A stretch of 64,000 nt of DNA, taken from contig CM041090.1 of NCBI GenBank assembly GCA_023079485.1, positions 33,506,874-33,570,873 on the forward strand, read 5' to 3'. Position 1 is the stretch's first letter. Each line of letters opens with the position of its first letter. Source of the stretch: Archilochus colubris (Eukaryota > Chordata > Aves > Apodiformes > Trochilidae). The notes under the pieces were generated by a model. It was not told where the DNA came from. It did not search any database and was given only the letters and a program-made list of their open reading frames with translations. Positions 41,586 to 54,300 of the stretch are shown here, piece by piece. The position numbers and the translations under genes were made by a program.

Positions 41586-41755
41586 CTTTCCCCAAGGTGC
41601 AGAGCAGAGCAGCTTTGCACTCTGCTGCAGGAGGTGGGGAAAGTCAGCAGGAATAAACTCAATCCTAATAATACCCACTTCATACCTCTTCCCCCACCAC
41701 CTCCCCAAAAAAGAAGTGTTTGGGAAGCCCCAGAGGCTCTTTCCCCAAGGTGCAG
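41586..41755. repeat. 17-bp exact direct repeat flanking a 136-bp segment
   Basis: CTTTCCCCAAGGTGCAG occurs at 41586-41602 and again at 41739-41755. The segment between does not look like a transposon I know. The arrangement resembles a target-site duplication, or a small tandem duplication that has diverged. Confidence 0.7.
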
Positions 41756-44700
41756 CTTAAAGTTGGTTTCCAAAAAAGGCCACACTTCCCAGTGAACAAA
41801 GCTTTAACAGCAGAACTATTTCTTTAACAGGAAAATCAAGACAAAGATAAAAGAAAAATAAATGCTTTTCCTGAAGCTTTTACTAGGTGCCTGTTTATTT
41901 TGTCATTTCTCAACAAACTATTATTTGAAGGAAGTTTGTGTTGCATCACAGTTTTGGCCAGGAGCAATAAAAACTCCTCAGAAAAACCCCAATAAACCCT
42001 GTCCAAGCACACACATTATAAGCATGCTCCCTTCCCAAATTCCTGTCCCTGCCCCATGGAGCTGAATTGAGGCTTTTTCCATGACATGGTAAAAGCCTGT
42101 GCGCAGGCTGAGCAGAGGCTCTGGATCCAAGTCATGTAGTTAAAATCCCTCTGGAATTTGTGTCAATTTATCCAAAGAACCATTTGGAAATACAGCACAG
42201 GGCTTAAAACTCCCTCTCCTGTGCTATTTTCAAGTGCAAGCTCTGAAGCATTTATTCAAATCACACCCACAACTTTTCATTTTGGTCTCTTTTTAATGTG
42301 CCAGTTTAGATCTCTCCCCCTTCCTTAGGCAGCTTTTGGGCTGGACAGTGGCATCAGGGCTGATGCCCAAGAGCAGGAAGGGTGCAGGGTGTTGTCATGG
42401 CAGCAGTGGCACTGTAGGGACAACTTTCCTATCTCATGGCATTGCATGGGGTAGGTCATTTTATGCCCCAAAAAGCATGTTGAGACTTCAGCATGTGTGC
42501 AGGCAATGCAGCCAGCAGCTTTTGCTTTATCTCCTTAATCACTTTACAGCTTTACCTGCCTGCGTCATGTGCTGCAAATTCAGACATCAGTTACAGATGG
42601 GGTGTTTTGAGCATTAAAGGTTTTAATTTGGGGGAAATAAAATGGTTGTACCTTCACCAAAAATAATTGCACATTGTTATCCATATGCACTTGCAAAGTG
42701 AAGGCTGGGCAGCAACAGAGAGTGACCTCCTGAGGTGGATGTCCCCCAGAGGCAGTGCTGCCAGAAGAGCAGGAGGAGCACACACACTGTGCCTGTGTGT
42801 TCCTGTCATCCCCTGAGACACTGCAGGGAACTGATGTTATTCCACTGGAGGAGCCATGTTCTCTCCTTGACTGTCTCATGAGAGGACATAGGGAGGAAGG
42901 AGACAACTCCAGAAACTCAAGCCCCTCAACTGGGAACACATTTTCCATGTTTCTTGCTGAAACTGGTCTTTCCACTTCCCTTCCAGACCTCCTACTAACA
43001 TTCTCCTTTTAGCTGAGGAAATGCTAAACCCCAAGATCAAGCCAAAGATTTAAAAAAAAGAAAAAAAATCAAGAAAATCAAGAACACCAGTGCCAATTTG
43101 GCAAGGGCATAGGCAGGGAGGCTGCTTCCTCCCTGGGGAATCAATCCTTCCAGCTCCAGGGACAGTTTCTTGCTAATTCAAAGCAAAGAAATCAAGGAAA
43201 ATGTGATTACCTGTACAGGAAAGCTTCAGCTGATGGAGCAGGGCCAACATCCCTGCTTGCTGTTGCCAAACTGGTCTCTCTGTGTTTGACCTTGGAGGTG
43301 TCACTCAGGTCCAGCACGGCACAATCACAGGCAAGGACTCTGCAGTCAGTCAGCACAGGGCCAGATACTGCTGCTGGCTCTGCCCTTAGCAATCTGCTAT
43401 CCTTTTGTTATTCTTATCAAGCTTTCTAACATGCTTGTTTGCATTATTAATTTCTACTCTGCAAAGGCCATGGGGACACGATGATCGATTACATGCAGAA
43501 AGCAAAAAGAAGGGTGCTTTATAAGGTCAGCATATTAGCAATTCATTCAGTAAATTAATGTATTTTAGAACAGTTATGTAGACTGAAACAAAGATCTGTC
43601 ATAAATTTCATAGTTCAGGCCTCCAATTTATGTCCAAGTTTTCTGTAAGCCAGGGAATGATCCAATATAATGCAGCCCCATCACTGCACAAAATAGTTTA
43701 TACTCTTCCTATCAGCAGGGAAAGTTAATTGTAATGAGAAGAAAGGAAAACTCCCTGAGATTAAAGTCTAGTCAGCTTGTCCTACCAGTGGGAAGTCCCA
43801 TAGGACCCCTGAAAATTATACCCCAAGAACTTGACTCATAAAAGCACCCTTTGCTGGGCTTTCTCTCTAGCTTCTCTTAAGTCCAAGCCCAGCATCATGT
43901 TACATGGACACCTTGCTACACCTGTATGATGTCCCACTGAATCCTGCCTGCCTGCAAAAAGTTGAAGAATTTATGTTTTCTGTTATTTTTTTCTACAAGC
44001 AAGAACTGTTCTTCTAATTACAGGTTTTGATGTGATATAATGTCACTCCTTTGCTCTCAGGCACTTTTGAAAAGCAGCAGAAGTATCCCAGCAGTGATAA
44101 GATCATTATAAATCCTCTGTCTTTCCTAAACAAAGAGGACTTTGATTCTATCATAACATTGCATTTGCTCAAAACTTTATTTGCAGACAGTCCTTCCCTT
44201 CAGCCCTCTAGAAAACTCTACCATTGACCTTCAAAGGCTTTTAAATCCATGTCCAGCAAAGAAATTGCAAGGTGAGCACTTGACTTTCAACCTCTTCATC
44301 AGACCTGCCATTGCTGGCTCCACATCAGCACTTAACCTTTGGCCAGATTCTGAGCTTGCAGTCAGCACTTTTGCCACCCTAGTTCTTTGAAATGCCTTCC
44401 AACCCCATTGCAAATCGTAATTTTGGTGATAGAGAGAGATTAAAGGCTGATGAGAGGGTTCATAGGAACTACAGTATCTTTCCAGTTCTCTGCCAATATT
44501 TTCCAGGAGCCTATTTCCTCTTATAGCAGGATATACAACACAAAAAAAAAAAAAACAAAAAAAACCCCAAAAAGCCTAACTACCTTATGCAAATACTTCT
44601 TATCAACTGATAAATGCACCTGCACCACCAGGAATATGTGATTAAGGAGCCTGGGCTGCAGCTGACACAGTGGTAGCACCTGGTACCATGCAGAACAGCA

Positions 44701-47700
44701 GGTGGATTCCTTCTGCCTAAAAAAGTGATTTGCACTAACTATAAGGAATGAACCATTAAGCACAAATTACCCATGTAGAAAAATGCTTTGCAGAGCACCA
44801 CTGAGTGGACCCTCCAAACTAGCCTAAATGTGTCAGTTCAGGATTGGGGTGGGATATAGAGCTTTATTCCCTTGAACTCTTGAGATGGGTGACATAATAT
44901 AAGTAACACGAAACTGCACGTCCATGATCCAAGCTGCTATTGCTGCACTCAGGTGTTGCTGTGGTTCACCAGCAATGCTTCTTTTCTTCTAAGGACAGTA
45001 ATTCGAGGAGCAGTTTCCAAGACTGCCACATATTAACTGTTTTTCTCAATGAAACCATGCCCAGGATTTAGAGATCAGATCTAAACCCACAGGCATCACT
45101 GGAAACCTTCCCATTGACTTCAGCTGCCTTTGAACCAGCTGCTTGATTCTGCAGGTGCTGTGGGAATAGGGGTACACAGCGTTCAGCAACAGAGTTAAAA
45201 AAATTGTGCTTGAGATCCTCCCTCCCTCTGGCAACCTTTAGTTTAGCAGATTAATCATCAGACAGGAACAAGAGTAGCTGAAAGATCTTCCACCTTCCTG
45301 CAATGAGTTAATTCTCTCCCCTGCTATATTAGCTGTCATACATCTCTATATATTGTCATCTGTTTTTTACCCTCCTCCAGATCAGAGAGCTGCTTAATCA
45401 CTGCTTGCCAGCTTCCGCCTTGCCACATTTCAGCCTGCTCCTTTCAAATGTTGTTCCTTGCTCCCTGGGCAGCCAGTAGTAAAACAGAGAAGCAATCAAT
45501 AAATGTCCTTAACGGGAGCTGGGGCTGCAAGCGGAAGCGTTGTCTAAAACAACAGTGGGAGGATAATTCCTTGTTTCCTTCCCCCAGCACTGCTGGCTGC
45601 ACGTCTGCACCAATTCCTGTGTCAGCCTGCCCTTAGCTGACGTGCTCGTCCTCCCAGTGCACAGGGATTGGGAAAGAGGAGTAGGGAAAGCCATGCACGG
45701 GACCACCCTGTGCCTCCCCAGCCAAGCTGAGCCTTTTCTCCAGGCTGGGCTCACACCTCTATCTCATCCATCCCTCCCTGGGGAGAGTTTGGGTGCCTGC
45801 AGCCTGTCCCCATCCTCAGCTCCCAGAGGCTCTGGCACTGGCTCCCCACCACCCCAGGGTGGGCTCAGCAGTGTCTCTGCTCAGGGCTGAGCTTTGCCAT
45901 TGTCCTGCTCCACCCTCAGCTCACCTCCATCAGTGCTGGTGCATCTCCCCACCAGATGCCCAGAAGCTGGGTGACAGAGTTTTCCTAGCCAAAGCCCAGA
46001 GGAGCTGAGCAGGGCACATCCTTTGGTGATGCCGTGGGCAGGAGGCACAAGTGTCTGTGTCTGGCACAGGCACACAAAGGACATTTTCAAGGACAAGGCA
46101 CTAGATGCTTTTGCCATTCCACAAGCCAAGACATGAGACCGAACCAAGCCCAGGGTGTCTAGAGCCACAGCCACAGCTAGCAGCTCAGCATCCACACACC
46201 AGGCAGAGCTGCTGCCCCTTCAGAAGCAGAGAGGAGCTGGTCCAGGTCGTGCCTGGTGCCCCATCCCTTCCTGCATGTTGCCTGCTGTGCTGGGGATTTC
46301 TTCCTGGCCTCTAGCAGCAGTACTCCACATGCTAAGCCTCCAGACTCATAACTCTTATCAGAGTCCCCAAAACTGCTGAGATGCAAGCTATCTCCACCTC
46401 CTTCTCCTGCTTTCTCATCCCTCCTCTATTGGGATTCTTTGGAAGCAAACAAATGTTGTCACACTCCCACCAGCCACCCTTTTGGAGACTGGAGAGGTTA
46501 TTCATCTTAACAGCTCTTGACACTTGAACAATAAGACAAGATTACAGCAAAACCAAAGCAAAACTATGTCTCAAGTGTTGCCTGCTGCTGTTAAACTCAA
46601 AAGCATTGTCCAAACTGAGACGTGTCCTCATGTTGTAGCTTGCTGATTAAACAGAGGTACCAAAAGGCAACCTAAATATGAATTGTTAACTCTGCCAGAG
46701 ACACAGCCAGTAACTGATATGGAACAGGGCTGGTAGGTGGAAAAATGCCAGAAAACAGTCTTATTTTGTTCTGCCACTGATGGAGCTCACGTAGGTAACT
46801 CTGTCCCTGAGAGTTCTCACTCATCATTAAAGCTCTCACCAGTCAGTGTGGGTCATCATACTCTCATTCAGCCTGAACTCTTCAGCAGATGTTTCCATGC
46901 TACCATGTCACATGTCATAAATCAAAACCTTGGCATTAGGTGAACAACAGTACCATGAATACCCCTTCTGGGGTTGTTGAAGTGCCAGACAGTGGTGCTG
47001 GTGAAGCTGTGTGCTTGGGGATGTGGCACAGACACTGCATCCCTAGGTGTGCAGACTGTACTGCAAGACCAATCTTGTTTCTATGCTCAGCACTGAGAGA
47101 AGAGAAGCCCCATGCTCTGTGCAACAGGTCTCCAGGTTCATTATAAATATGAGAAGTTCATCTCTGCTCTGCTGCCAGGGCTCTGCAGCCCTCATTGAAG
47201 GTCTGAAGGAAGCCACCCTCACAGCAACACAGCAAGAGAAACAGCATTTCTACCAGTCAGCCATTAAACAAGTTAAAGAAGTCTCTGCATGAATGATGTG
47301 ACTGGGCTTTTTTAACTCCCTAACCCCCTTGCTCTGCATGCTCAGAGGTGTGAGCAGCCCAGCAGTACTCACGTGCCCTGGGATCAGGCCCTGCTGCGTA
47401 TTCTTGGCACATTAAGCAAAACTGGCACAGAAGAGTGCTGCTCAACCTCAGCAAAGAGGTAAGAAACACTGTGCCAATAGCAAGTGTTTGTAGGCTTGAG
47501 TCCTGAATCAAAATGTTTCCAAATGCCTAATTCCAGTTTCTTGCTGGAGACAGTAAAAAGGCTTCAGCCATGTGGAATGGGTTTGCATGACAGCTCTTTC
47601 ACCCCAGAGGCATTTCAATAATCACTACGTTTATTGCATCCCAGTTTGAACATTTTAGCCCAACAAAAGTAAAAACAGTATCAATCTCATATACATGGAT

Positions 47701-49712
47701 TTTAAGTCCACTTAAGCATACACAGCCATAAGAGGTGGTTTTCTTTCCTGCCACCTCTGCCTGGTATCCTGTGTGTGTCTACAAATGCTTCCATTTGTCC
47801 TCCCTCTCATAATATTTTCTTGATACATTAGAATACAGAAGATTTCCATGAGATTCAATGCCACTCCATAGGATGGATTATCTTCCATTTTAACCTTATC
47901 TTTCTCTTTAAGCCCTCAGTGTTTGAAACTTGCTAAAAGTTCCTGAGTTGACCTATAGAGAAGAACTAGGGAAATGGTCATGGAATGATGTTTTCCTTAT
48001 AGACACATCTTTAAAGAATGTTTCAATTTAGAAATCATCTGCTATTAAACAAGCAGGATACTTCCCTGTGTGTAAATCAAGCTAGAAGTCATGAAGAGTT
48101 CCAGAATTCAGGAACTGGAAAATGCAGCTGATTTTCACCCTTGATCATGATTGCACTTCACTGCAACAGCCTGAAATGACTTGGTGGGCTCTGCTTCCGC
48201 AAACCAGTAGCTTGGTTTGGTTTGTGTTGAGCTCTATAGGTGCAGATGCCATTTAGTTGTTGCCACTGTTGTCCCAAACCTAGCATGACAATCCTGTAAA
48301 CCACAGAGGCTGCTAGGGAAGTGACTTCCAAAGGGACTCAGTGGTATCAAGTCAGCAGAGGGATTCCCAGGGTTGCTAAAGCACCTCCTCAGATATGTGA
48401 TACAACAGCTGCAAGTAATGGAAAGAGGAAATACTGTAGGAAAATAATAAAGGGAATGGTAACACTGATTGCTCAAAGTATCTTTTTATTCCTGCCAGAT
48501 ATTATTTAGTCTTGTCTCCAACCTATAGCAAATCTTCTACTTAAGCAGCTCTAAGAAACACTGTTCTCTGTCCTCCTTCTCCAAATGTGATCTGACATCT
48601 TCCTTGACATTGGAAGCTGGGAGCAGACAGCCCTGTTGTCACATTTGCAGCTGCCAAGGTGGAGGGAAAAAATTCAGGCAATACTGATCTACTCATATCT
48701 CACAGTCCTCAGCTGTCAGCAATGGGACACTGGCTGTCCACCTTGTCTTCTCCCATACACACCCTAAAACCAGTGAGCTACATAGACAGGTGGAGCTGGC
48801 CCACAGTTATAAAGAATTTTTACTTCTGCCTCCATCTTCTCTTGCAACAAACCTCCAGACCACCAGATGTTTCATGCTACAGAAATGCTGCACTGCAACA
48901 GTTCTGAGACACAAATGAGTTTTCAGAGATGCTGCCATGGTGCTGGTTGGAAGAAAGTGCATCTTGTCAACTCCATTCTCAGGTGACAATAAGTGTCACA
49001 TGAATCATCACCTTCCTAGCCAGGGAGCATTATTAGAGTCAAGCAGAATAATAAGGAAGACAAGGAGCACAGAAGAGCACGAGTGGCCCACTCTAATTAC
49101 TCCCATCACTAACAAGTCAGTGAATTGAGGCATGAAAGTGAATGTGTGCTAAAGGGAGAATGTCTGTATCAGCAGACCAAAGCTTCAAAAATAGTAAGAG
49201 AAGTTGAACCTGAGCCTGTGCTGGCCACACTGCACCCCTGGGTGACTTGGGATGAAAGTCAGTTTCCCTTCTGCAAAATAGGGATGGTGCCTCCTTATCT
49301 GCCATTTGGATTTGGTGTCACGGCAGGTCACCACACTGCCCAGTGGAGGAGCTCCCACTTCTAGAAAGGAATTCCCCAAATCTAAATAACAATCTACACA
49401 AACTGTGCCTGCCTGAATAAAACGCAGAGGCAAGAGGCTCTATAGCCACCTGCAGACCACTAGATGTACTACCTGGGGTCAGGTCATCTCCAAAGGGAGA
49501 TTGAAAGGGTCCCATATGATGCACTTTCTCAAAAACTATCATCAATATTGTTCAAGAACACTCTCCTTTCTATTCCTCCCTCTTTGACTTCATAAGGTCT
49601 GTGACATTACAGAAAACTGGCTGAGAATGAGACAGTTTTTAATCAAACCATGCAATCAGGGTCTTTCTTGTCTCCCTCTGCCAGCCAGGGGTACTCACTG
49701 TCATGCTCTGTT
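41756..49712. other. Gene-free sequence, several regulatory-looking blocks
   Basis: No recognisable gene. Unique AT-rich blocks at about 43390-43720, 43980-44180 and 45240-45440 read like conserved noncoding elements. Positions 45640-46300 are GC-richer with C-rich runs. An A-rich tract lies at about 44540-44575. Confidence 0.55.
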
Positions 49713-49945
49713 CATGTCCTCTGCTCCAGAGCAGAAGTATCAGCTCAGACTCTGATTCAGGCCCTCCATGTCTGGGAGGGAAAGACTGCTTCACAACTTG
49801 ATTCAGAGCCTCCTGATGCTCAGGAGAAGGGCTCATTCCAGCCCTGATTCACACTGTTGTGATCTGATTCAAACCCTCCTGTCCCAGCAGGAAAGTGGAA
49901 CCATGACTCAGATGTCCTGCTCCAGAGCAAGGTGAGTCAGGGCCC
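49713..49945. repeat. Degenerate 46-bp repeat carrying AP-1-like heptamers
   Basis: TGATTCA occurs at 49753, 49799, 49845 (here TGATTCA completed across the line) and 49865, the first three exactly 46 bp apart. Several copies are followed by a GCCCTCC or CCCTCCTG segment and an AGGA-type motif. Consensus AP-1 sites TGACTCA (49904) and TGAGTCA (49933) follow. A CTGCTCCAGAGCA segment recurs at both ends of the block (about 49720 and 49917). Confidence 0.6.
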
Positions 49946-51153
49946 CTGTGGCACAGCTGGGATGACTTCTCAAAAAAACCCTCTGTTCCTCCATTACCTT
50001 CTGGGGAACATGTTAGTGCCTGGGAACTTGGGGTGAGCCGCTTTGAGCTGCATCTTCAGGCAGATAAATACAAAGAAACTGTATGTTCCAGGAATAGGGC
50101 ACCAGGATGTTCAGGCTGAAGTTGCCCCAGGGGTAAATAGATGCTAATCCACCTCTGGTGATCACTGCACTTACAACCTGCTGCAAGAAGCTGCCTGGGA
50201 TGGCCCCTCCTTCTGACATGGTGCCAGGTCTTGTTCTGCAGACACTGCTGGACTGGTGCCTTTGCATCCTGCCTTGAAGAATTTGATGAGCTTCTTAAGC
50301 ACCAGCAGGTCAGGGCTGCTGGGTTTTGTGCCTCGTGCTTACACTTATGGGACCTGACAGTGGCTCTTTAATTCTTAATCCCTTTGAGAAGCAGGCTGTG
50401 TGCTCCTTCCAACTCGGATCAGTCTGGACCTCATTAGCTTTTCTCACTCAAGTGTGCCTAGAGGAGATGGCAGACGTACAGACCCAGGCAAAGCTGCAGT
50501 CCCTCACTGTGCTGGTACCTGAAGCAAGGCCTGAGAATGTTACACTAAATTATAACTGCTGCTTCCTTGGCATTTCTGACTTCCCTTGGGATATTTGGTA
50601 TATTTTCCTTTTTTTTCCTTTCAGATTTTCGTGCATGTTCAGAACACAGGTTAGGGTGGACCACAGGACACTGCTACAGTCTCTTAAGGGGTCCTGAATC
50701 CCAGCACTTATGGGTGTTGACTGGGCTCACATCTTCAGGGCCAGGTATTTGGGTGTGCATACATGGGGGAGGCTGGAAGCTTTACAAAGTCTTCACTGGC
50801 ATCCATTGATGAACAGTGAAAAACAGGCATTCAAAAGCTGCTGTAGAATCCATAGGATTCCATAAAAAATCCAGGATCAATAATGTTATTTAGTGAGGAG
50901 CACAGCCCTCTCCTGGCACTCCCAGTGGCACCATCCTTGGATGAGGTCTGGACTGGTCAGCTTTCAGGTGGTTTCAATACATCAAACACACATCTCATTG
51001 CATCCCAGTGCTCTCCTCAGGGAACTGAGACCTAGTGCCCATCAGTATGTACTGAGTTACAGCTGGTGCACCCTTCCCTTGGTATCTCAGATCTGCAAAC
51101 CACACTTATTATCCTAAGTGTCTGGGTGGAGGATTAAACTAACGTCATTTTAA
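49946..51153. other. Gene-free sequence
   Basis: No gene, transposon or repeat recognised. The 123-codon open frame at 50326-50697 (plus strand) is unrecognised. Confidence 0.5.
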
Positions 51154-51327
51154 GAAGGGAAGGGAAAAGGAAAGGGCAGGGAAGGCCAAGGAAGGGAGAA
51201 GAGGAAAGAGGAAAGAGGAAAGAGAGAAGAGAAGAGAAGAGAAGAGAAGAGAAGAGAAGAGAAGAGAAGAGAAGAGAAGAGAAGAGAAGAGAAGAGAAGA
51301 GAAGAGAAGAGAAGAGAAGAGAAGAGA
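51154..51327. repeat. (GAAGA)n microsatellite within a polypurine tract
   Basis: Nearly pure period-5 GAAGA repeats from about 51226 to 51326, preceded by imperfect GA-rich sequence. Positions 51188-51327 are purine-only on the plus strand, 140 bases without a pyrimidine. The minus-strand open frames across it (repeating Leu-Phe-Ser-Ser-Leu) come from the repeat itself. Confidence 0.95.
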
Positions 51328-54300
51328 TCCCATTCTCCCCTGCAGAAAAACTTGTAACTCATAGCTAGTTTTCGGGAAAAAAAATGGGTGAGGAGTAGGC
51401 TGTGAACTTTGGCAGCTGATATGGGACTATCAGGTACTAATAAACACCAGGGCTGCAGTTTTGCCTTGTGGAAAATGTTAGATGGATAGGTTCTCTAAAA
51501 GCACTAATACAGATCAAAATCAAACACAGAGAAAAATGTCACTAACACAGCAGATTTTGAACCCTCCCTTCAGGCCTGTGAGTCAGAAACCAAAGTAGGA
51601 GCTGGGGATGTCTCTAGTGTCAGGCTGTTGGCAGAGGGCAAGAGTGAAGGGCTCAGGTCTCCATCCAGAAGCCTTCACACCACTGAGGGTCCAGCCTCCC
51701 ATAAGAGGAACTATGGCTTCTGCAGCCTGACTCACAGCAGACCCCAAGATGCTTGGAGACCAGTGAGCTCTTTTTAATGTGGTATTTTATACCAAGAAAG
51801 CAGAGCTTCCTTCTGCTCTTCTAAGTATGTTTTTGAGGAGCAGTTTCTAGCACAGAAAGGGAAAAAATGCCTGGCATGCCTTAGCTCTGCCTGAACATTC
51901 AGCATGGAAAGGGGCAGAGCTTTCCCTGGGCACCCTGGGCAGCCCTGTGATTGTTTGCCTTACTAAAAAAAGTGATCCTAACTTATCTTAACCCTGAGAT
52001 TCCTGGCGTTTTCTGCAGTGTGTGTCAGGCCACTTGCAGAGAGCTGAAGCTGAGGGCTTGGTGTGTTTTTTGGAACAACACTCTTGCTGTTACACAACGT
52101 GGATGGCAGAATCCCCAGCTCAAGAAAAGTAAAATTCCAGCTCTGTGGGGAACAGAAAACAGGGAGGGATGTTTATCAAGGAGGAGCAGGATTTCAGGTT
52201 GGGCTTTCCAAATGGACGGGTGTAGACCAGAGGATGACTGACACTGAAAACCCTGGCACCAGCATCACTTCTTAAAGATCCACTTGTATTAAGATTTGAG
52301 AAACTCTTCACTGTTACTTGCTGGTTTTGATTTGGCCCTGTTATGATAAGCATAGCAGCGGCAGAGAGGAGGGGGAAAGATGCATTAAGGACTTCACTGT
52401 GTTTTCATACAGTATCTCAGGGAAACTTTATTTCCCTCTTTTTGCCTCTACCATGAAGTTTCAAAACACACCAAAGTCTTGGGGATTTAGCACTAGCCTC
52501 TCAACAGTTAATGCAAAGCAATCCCTACCATGGCTAAGTCATCCTTTTTTTCCTCTTTTTTCTTTTTTTTTCCACATGGTGCAGCTGCAGTTTGTCCTTT
52601 ATTGTCATTAAAACCAAAGAAGCTGGAAGTCAATTGTTTTAGTCAGATCACAACAGAACTAAGTGACCCACAATCCTGCTGCTATGTCAGCACTGAATAT
52701 TTTTTGTTTTTTTTTCCAGAGACAGATGCAGGCTGAGATACTTGCATTTGCTTGCTCACTCTCACATAATCAGCATTATTTCACTCCCCCAATTTTCATG
52801 GCAGGAGATGTATTAGTAGACAAGGAATCTATGCAGCTATGTCACCGTTTTCCTCACAGAAAAGAAGGGTGCAACACTGGCACAGCAATCCCTAACTCTG
52901 GGCTGCAGTGACAGCAGGGTAGCAGCCTGGCTCCCTGGCTTTGCAATATTTGTTCTCCTTCCAATGAGGGCTGAGCCCCCTTAGGCCACCCTGCAAACAA
53001 TCCAAGCCATTTACTGAGCAACATAACAACCCAGTGCAAACCTGTGTGTGTTAAACAGAGCCTTACTGTGCCTGAGTGAGGGATATGTCCTTCCTTTTTT
53101 TCCCCTTTACAGAAAAATATTTCCTGGACCCTTTGTCAACAAGGGCAAAACTGTTAGATTGAGAAGAACAGAGCTAAGTACAGTCAGTCTGAGCACAGTC
53201 CAAGACAGATCATGAGGTTTATGCTGAACTAATAACCTGGGCCTCAGGTGATTTACATGAGTGTAGCTCCAGTGGTTTCCCTGTCCTCTGCCTGGCTGTG
53301 GTAACTTTCCTTTAGGACAGTCATAGATGCTGAAAGGATTCAGCACAGCACTTCTCCATCACCACTGCCCTCTTCACACCATATCTTGAGCACAAGCCTG
53401 CTGATGCCAAGGGGCTTTGGACACTGCAGAGGCCTCCTAGTGTTGAAGTTACTCTGAAGATCTTGCTTTTTAATTAAGAAATCAAAAGGAAGTACATTCA
53501 ACAGAAGGATTATCATTTTATATTATCCAGTGCCCCTCTCCAGAAGGTGAAGGTAAAAGAAAACCCCTGTTTGTGAAATAGCCACATCACTTTAGAATTT
53601 AGCTAAAAGGGGTTCAGACTTCTGGGCCTGAATCTGAGAAATTCTAGCTTAGTTATCAAAGTAATGATCATCTTTCTTCTGATATTTTTGGTCCAATACA
53701 TGGTATTTGTAAGTGCTATTTATATCCACAGCTGCTGTAGTATCTTCTTCCTAATAGCAGGTGAAGAGGATTCCTATCACAACACATGCTCTAAAGGTCC
53801 TAATCTGTTTTCTAAAGTCATTTGATGCTACCTGTCTTTTGCCTTGTGGAAACAGCCACTCTCTATTTTGGTGGCATGGCAGGAATGTTTCTGAGGGGGA
53901 GGGAAGCAGTATAAATCAAAGGAAAGCACCTGGACAATACAGCTAAGCTGATTGCAGAGCTACAAATGGTCCTCCAACCTCCCCTTTCCTAAAACAAAGC
54001 ACTGGGGCTTCTCCAGGTTGTTGGAGGAACCAGCCGACTACCCTTTTCCACATGGGATTTGTTTTTGGTTGTACCCCTCCTTCAACCTCCTCACTCTCCT
54101 GGCAATAGAGTACAAGTGGAAGCAGCAAGGGGAGAAGATGACCAGTGACCACCCCAAACAAATGAAGAACAATGCTAAGGCACCAGCTGAGGAAGATGCA
54201 CAAGCCCAACTCTCTCTGGCTTGAGGGATGTTTTTTGTCACATGGAACTTTACAGACCAGAGGGCAGAGGCTCTGGTAAAAGCATTGAACATTCCCACTG

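Noticed and set aside
47047..47292. Plus-strand frame ending in a helical-looking segment (TATQQEKQHFYQSAIKQVKE)
   Set aside because: No homologue recognised and no splice context; chance is the simpler explanation.
49440..49480. CCACTAGATG as a CTCF-like core (also CCACCAGATG near 48860)
   Set aside because: The G-rich second half of the CTCF motif is missing in both.
51145..51362. Leu-Phe-Ser repeat proteins on the minus strand
   Set aside because: Direct product of translating the (GAAGA)n microsatellite.
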